The notes beneath the pieces are model-generated. The model was not told the origin of the DNA. It was given only the letters and a program-made list of their open reading frames with translations, and did not search any database. Shown here piece after piece: positions 5,622 through 8,353 of a stretch of 8,353 nucleotides of DNA (its first letter is position 1; the number at the start of each line of letters is the position of its first letter). Source of the stretch: Acidobacteriaceae bacterium (lineage in GTDB: Bacteria; Acidobacteriota; Terriglobia; Bryobacterales; Bryobacteraceae); NCBI GenBank assembly GCA_019245255.1, contig JAFARV010000544.1:1-8353 (forward strand), in the 5' to 3' direction. The position numbers and the translations under genes are program-made.

Positions 5622-6905
5622 ATGTTTACTCATCTCGGCGGTTTTGAAAGCACTCACATCTTCGGAGCTGGGCAAGACATTCTCGGTACCACTCGCCACA
5701 TAGAGTTTTGGAGAGAAGACCTTCGCAGGTTATTAAATGCCGGCATTCGTCTGCTTCGGTACTCCATTCCGTGGCATCGAATCGAAAAGCAGCGCCGAGT
5801 TTTTGATTGGGAATGGATGGACCGGCCGCTCAGATTTATGAAGCAGGCTGGGATGCAGCCCATCGCTGATCCACTCCATCACACCTCTTTTCCTGAGTGG
5901 TTGACGGACGGATTCCTCCACCCGGAGTTTCCCTGTCTATATAGCAGATTTGTGGCTCAAGTTCATGAGCGTTACCCTTTTATACGCAGCTATACCGTTT
6001 TTAACGAGCCCTTGCCTACCACCTTATTCTGCTCTTATACGGGACTGTGGTATCCGCACCATGCATCAGACCGGCACTTTGTGGCGATGGCTCTTCAGAC
6101 CGGCCGGGCTATATGCCTCGCCTGCGAGACACTGAAGCGCCACGATCGGAGCATCGAATTCCTCCACGTAGATACCGCCGAGCATCACCAGCCGCTTGAA
6201 CGGCGCTGCACCGAATGGGTGCAATTCGCCAATGCTCGACGCTTTCTAATGACCGATCTTGTGCTTGGCCGAGTGAGACGCGATCATGAGCTTTACCACT
6301 ATCTGATAAGTAACGGCGCTACTGACAAGGATCTTAAGTGGTTTCAAGATCACCGGGCAACCATTTCTACTTTGGGGCTCGACTATTACATCCACTCAGA
6401 GATGGCCTGGTTTTGGTGTCGCGATAAAGCTCGCCCCGATATCGCAGGAGTCAATCCTAGCCCGCGCGGCTTTGCTTCCGTCGCAGAGGACTACATCACC
6501 CGTTACAACTTACCAGTGATGCTCTCCGAGACTAACGTGCGTGGAACAGTGCGCGAACGGATCGGATGGCTAAAATTCATGGAGAGTGAATGTGAAGAGC
6601 TAGTTTTGTCCGGGCACGACTTCAGAGGGTTTTGTTGGTACCCGTCTATCGATACGACAGATTGGTGGAATTTAGTGAGGCAGGCTACTGGACAAACGGA
6701 CCCACAGGGCATCTGGAGCTTGCACCCCAAACAACTGACGCGTATCGACACCGAGTTGTCACGCACCTACTCGCGGCTGGCGCGAGGCGAAATCTGCTCC
6801 AGACATATTCCTGTGCTCGGCTTCGGGCCTGAGTTGCAAAGACGGCTTCGAGGATACAAGCGCATCTCCTGTGGTTCTTGGGACGAACCTGCAAAAACCG
6901 CGTGA
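5622..6905 (+). CDS. GH1-like glycoside hydrolase (clan GH-A), stand-alone
   Basis: This 427-residue protein resembles a divergent family 1 glycoside hydrolase with a TIM-barrel fold. GH1-like landmarks appear in order: RYSIPWHRIE (46-55), PLHHTSFPEWL (84-94, matching the GH1 'L-H-xxPxWL' subsite segment), TVFNEP (125-130) with Glu129 as acid/base, DYYIHSE (254-260), LSETN (301-305) with Glu303 as probable nucleophile, and WYPSIDTTDWWN (339-350). The pair would give a retaining mechanism on a beta-glycoside; the substrate cannot be told. Related sequences also occur fused to a dTDP-4-dehydrorhamnose reductase-like domain, which is absent here. There is no signal peptide or membrane helix, so it should be cytoplasmic. 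ATG 5622 has only a poor ribosome site, but an in-frame TGA at 5592-5594 leaves no better start. By eye its GC content is lower than that of the permease and its codon use is looser (AGA, ATA), which may indicate transfer. Confidence 0.85.
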   Translation: MFTHLGGFESTHIFGAGQDILGTTRHIEFWREDLRRLLNAGIRLLRYSIPWHRIEKQRRVFDWEWMDRPLRFMKQAGMQPIADPLHHTSFPEWLTDGFLHPEFPCLYSRFVAQVHERYPFIRSYTVFNEPLPTTLFCSYTGLWYPHHASDRHFVAMALQTGRAICLACETLKRHDRSIEFLHVDTAEHHQPLERRCTEWVQFANARRFLMTDLVLGRVRRDHELYHYLISNGATDKDLKWFQDHRATISTLGLDYYIHSEMAWFWCRDKARPDIAGVNPSPRGFASVAEDYITRYNLPVMLSETNVRGTVRERIGWLKFMESECEELVLSGHDFRGFCWYPSIDTTDWWNLVRQATGQTDPQGIWSLHPKQLTRIDTELSRTYSRLARGEICSRHIPVLGFGPELQRRLRGYKRISCGSWDEPAKTA

Positions 6906-6948
6906 TGAGCAATCGCCCGGCGGATGCAGTCCCGAGGGAAAACACCAA
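6906..6948. other. Short convergent gap between hydrolase and ttcA
   Basis: These 43 bases separate two convergent stop codons (TGA at 6903-6905 and TAA complementary to 6949-6951). TCCC/GGGA around 6929-6938 is too short and too tightly looped to be a terminator, and there is no T-tract. Confidence 0.45.
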
Positions 6949-7740
6949 TTACCGTAAGGCTACGAGCTCCTGATCGGGAAAGAAGCCGGATTCTTCGCTG
7001 CTGTCGTCGAGATCGAGATATCGGGTGTCGAGAAGACGAGCCGTATCGATCTTACCCATTGCCGATAGAAGGTTCTCTTTTATAAACGGGTGTTCCTTTT
7101 CTAGGTCCGCAAGCATTTCTCGAAGGCTCCGGCGAACTGTTCCCGTCTTCTGCGAACAGCCACATGGAATCACAGGAGCGCCGAGCGAATGCGCGAACGC
7201 CCTAGTAAGATCCTCCGTAACGTAAACCAGCGGCCGAATCAGCCGGAACTCTCGCTTGCTCGACCAGGTGATTGCGGGCAATGCGCTGATCCGGCCCGTA
7301 AACATCGCGTTGCGCAACAAAGACTCGCAGAAGTCGTCAGCCGTGTGCCCGAACGCAATCACGTTCGCGCCAAGCTTACGGGCAATGTCATAAACCGCAC
7401 GGCGACGAAAGCGACTGCAGAGGTCGCATCCGTGATCGGGCTGTTCCATCAGTAAGTTCAGGGACGGCGTATCTTCCACGTAAGTCCAATCCACGCCACG
7501 CTCTCGCAAAAACGCTCCGACGGGTTGAATAGGCGCGAGAAACTTACCCTGCTCGATCGTAAATGCACAGACGCTGAAGCCGATCGGCGCCCGCTTTTGC
7601 AGTAGAAGCAGAGCTTCGAGGAGGGTTAGCGAATCTTTGCCGCCCGAAACACCTACGGCCACTCGGTCGCCGTCGCGAATCATACGAAAACGGCCGATGG
7701 CTTCGCCGACCTTGCGCGTAATTGTTTTTTCGACGTCCAT
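6949..7740 (-). CDS. ttcA: tRNA 2-thiocytidine(32) synthetase, TtcA family
   Basis: This 263-residue cytosolic PP-loop enzyme should thiolate cytidine 32 of certain tRNAs, activating the base by adenylation with ATP. The PP-loop SGGKDS is at 32-37. CDLC (Cys105 and Cys108) and the C-terminal CGC (Cys193, Cys195) supply the cysteines that, in characterised TtcA, hold the [4Fe-4S] cluster. AFGHTADDFCESLLRNAMF (129-147) matches the conserved 'GHxxDD-ExLLxNxxxxG' segment. It is shorter than the E. coli enzyme (~311 residues), mainly at the ends, with all key residues kept. The start ATG at 7740 follows TTAGGAAAAG, an AGGA ribosome site at good spacing. It lies 19 nt after folK and is probably co-transcribed. 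A related TtcA-like or TtuA-like thiolase acting on another tRNA position is the main alternative, since the cysteine spacing alone does not settle the target base. Confidence 0.88.
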   Translation of the reverse strand: MDVEKTITRKVGEAIGRFRMIRDGDRVAVGVSGGKDSLTLLEALLLLQKRAPIGFSVCAFTIEQGKFLAPIQPVGAFLRERGVDWTYVEDTPSLNLLMEQPDHGCDLCSRFRRRAVYDIARKLGANVIAFGHTADDFCESLLRNAMFTGRISALPAITWSSKREFRLIRPLVYVTEDLTRAFAHSLGAPVIPCGCSQKTGTVRRSLREMLADLEKEHPFIKENLLSAMGKIDTARLLDTRYLDLDDSSEESGFFPDQELVALR

Positions 7741-7759
7741 CTTTTCCTAACGATAGCAA

Positions 7760-8257
7760 TCAGCTCGTAACAAATCTCCGAACCGCTTGACCGGCAACTT
7801 TGGGCAGAAACCGGTTCAGTGGTTCCTTGGTTTCGGGGTGGCGAATGTCAGGCGCGACTTCAAGTAACGGTTCGAGAACAAATCTTCGCTCGAGCATGCG
7901 GGGATGCGGCACGACTAATCCGGGCGCGACAATGGTCGTACTGCCGAATAGGAGAATGTCGATGTCAATGGTGCGCGGACCGCGGCGAATGCTTCGGCCG
8001 CGATTACGGCCCAGGTCACACTCGATCCGCTGGACTACTGTTAACAATTGAAGCGGAAAATACGCTGTTTCGCACTCTGACACAAGGTTCAGGAACCATG
8101 GCTGATCGGCAACGTCCTGGGGTGCTGTCTCGTAGATCGATGATCGAGAGATAATGCGGATTCGCTCTTCTTCGAGACGTTGCAGTGCCCGGTTAAGATT
8201 TTGCTCGCGGTCGCCCAGGTTAGAACCAAGTGAGAGATAGACCTTCTTTGAGGACAT
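7760..8257 (-). CDS. folK: 2-amino-4-hydroxy-6-hydroxymethyldihydropteridine pyrophosphokinase (HPPK)
   Basis: FolK transfers pyrophosphate from ATP to 6-hydroxymethyl-7,8-dihydropterin, the step before dihydropteroate synthase in folate synthesis. From ATG 8257 the product is 165 residues, the usual length. Visible motifs: VYLSLGSNLGDR (6-17), YETAPQ (42-47), the pterin-side FLNLV (55-59), and GRNRGRSIRRGPRTIDIDILLFG (83-105), which carries the catalytic arginines and the two metal-binding aspartates of the DIDIL signature. PHPRMLERRFVLEPLLEVAPD (116-136) is the conserved C-terminal block. The frame stays open upstream to ATG 8341, but those 28 extra residues resemble nothing in HPPK and would displace the canonical N-terminal strand. 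The ribosome site before 8257 is weak. ttcA follows after 19 nt on the same strand. Confidence 0.94.
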   Translation of the reverse strand: MSSKKVYLSLGSNLGDREQNLNRALQRLEEERIRIISRSSIYETAPQDVADQPWFLNLVSECETAYFPLQLLTVVQRIECDLGRNRGRSIRRGPRTIDIDILLFGSTTIVAPGLVVPHPRMLERRFVLEPLLEVAPDIRHPETKEPLNRFLPKVAGQAVRRFVTS

Positions 8258-8353
8258 GAGCCCGACAACGATTGTGCCATCTTCTATGCCGGTCGATTGG
8301 TTTCCGCTTTGGCTTAGCCTAAGGGTGGCTGCACTGGCCACGGCACTCGTCCT
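8258..8353 (-). other. Region upstream of folK, content undetermined
   Basis: These 96 bases precede folK on the minus strand. The folK frame remains open to the window edge, while the other two minus frames end in TAG (8319-8321) and TAA (8314-8316). Either could be the stop of an upstream operon gene cut off by the window, but only 10-12 codons are visible and they match nothing I recognise. No promoter stands out. Confidence 0.4.

Noticed and set aside
8258..8341. 28-residue N-terminal extension of FolK from ATG 8341
   Set aside because: HPPK proteins begin right at the strand VYLSLGSN, which follows ATG 8257 directly. The extension has no recognisable homology.

Overview
The window most likely comes from an Acidobacteriota chromosome. 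The strongest evidence is a PadR-type regulator translationally coupled to a long permease with two MacB/FtsX-type halves and no ATPase gene beside it. This is the layout of the 'acidobacterial duplicated orphan permease' (ADOP) modules, which are greatly expanded in that phylum. The taxonomic call rests on family knowledge, not on a search.

Layout, left to right. At 13-195 is a frameshifted, N-terminally truncated remnant, on the minus strand, of the C-terminal DNA-binding end of a sigma-54-dependent activator. Next is an inverted-repeat operator candidate (249-269) that overlaps the start codon of a PadR regulator (266-610). The PadR gene overlaps the ADOP permease (607-3246) by ATGA. Converging on the permease is an intact FHA-GAF-AAA+-Fis sigma-54 activator (3322-5100, minus). 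Its last ~184 bp are the second copy of the repeat found at the left edge, so the PadR-permease module lies between two direct copies of the activator's 3' end. A 521-bp lower-GC intergenic region (5101-5621) carries several palindromes and separates the activator from a divergent, plus-strand, GH1-like glycoside hydrolase (5622-6905). Converging on that gene is a likely two-gene housekeeping operon on the minus strand: folK (7760-8257), then ttcA (6949-7740), 19 nt apart.

How the parts may work together. PadR probably represses its own gene and the permease through the operator at the start codon. The activator has all the motifs needed to remodel sigma-54 holoenzyme, but its FHA domain lacks key phosphothreonine-contact residues, and I found no convincing -24/-12 promoter beside it, so its input and targets are unknown. 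folK (folate synthesis) and ttcA (tRNA 2-thiocytidine) are ordinary metabolic genes and probably have nothing to do with the left half.

The most notable signal is the pair of activator 3' ends. Over the last 42 codons the two copies encode identical protein although they differ at 12 synonymous positions, 11 of them clustered in codons 553-568. The left copy is therefore the remains of a second activator that was selected for the same DNA-recognition helix before it broke. No tRNA, rRNA, CRISPR array, transposase gene or convincing intrinsic terminator was seen.
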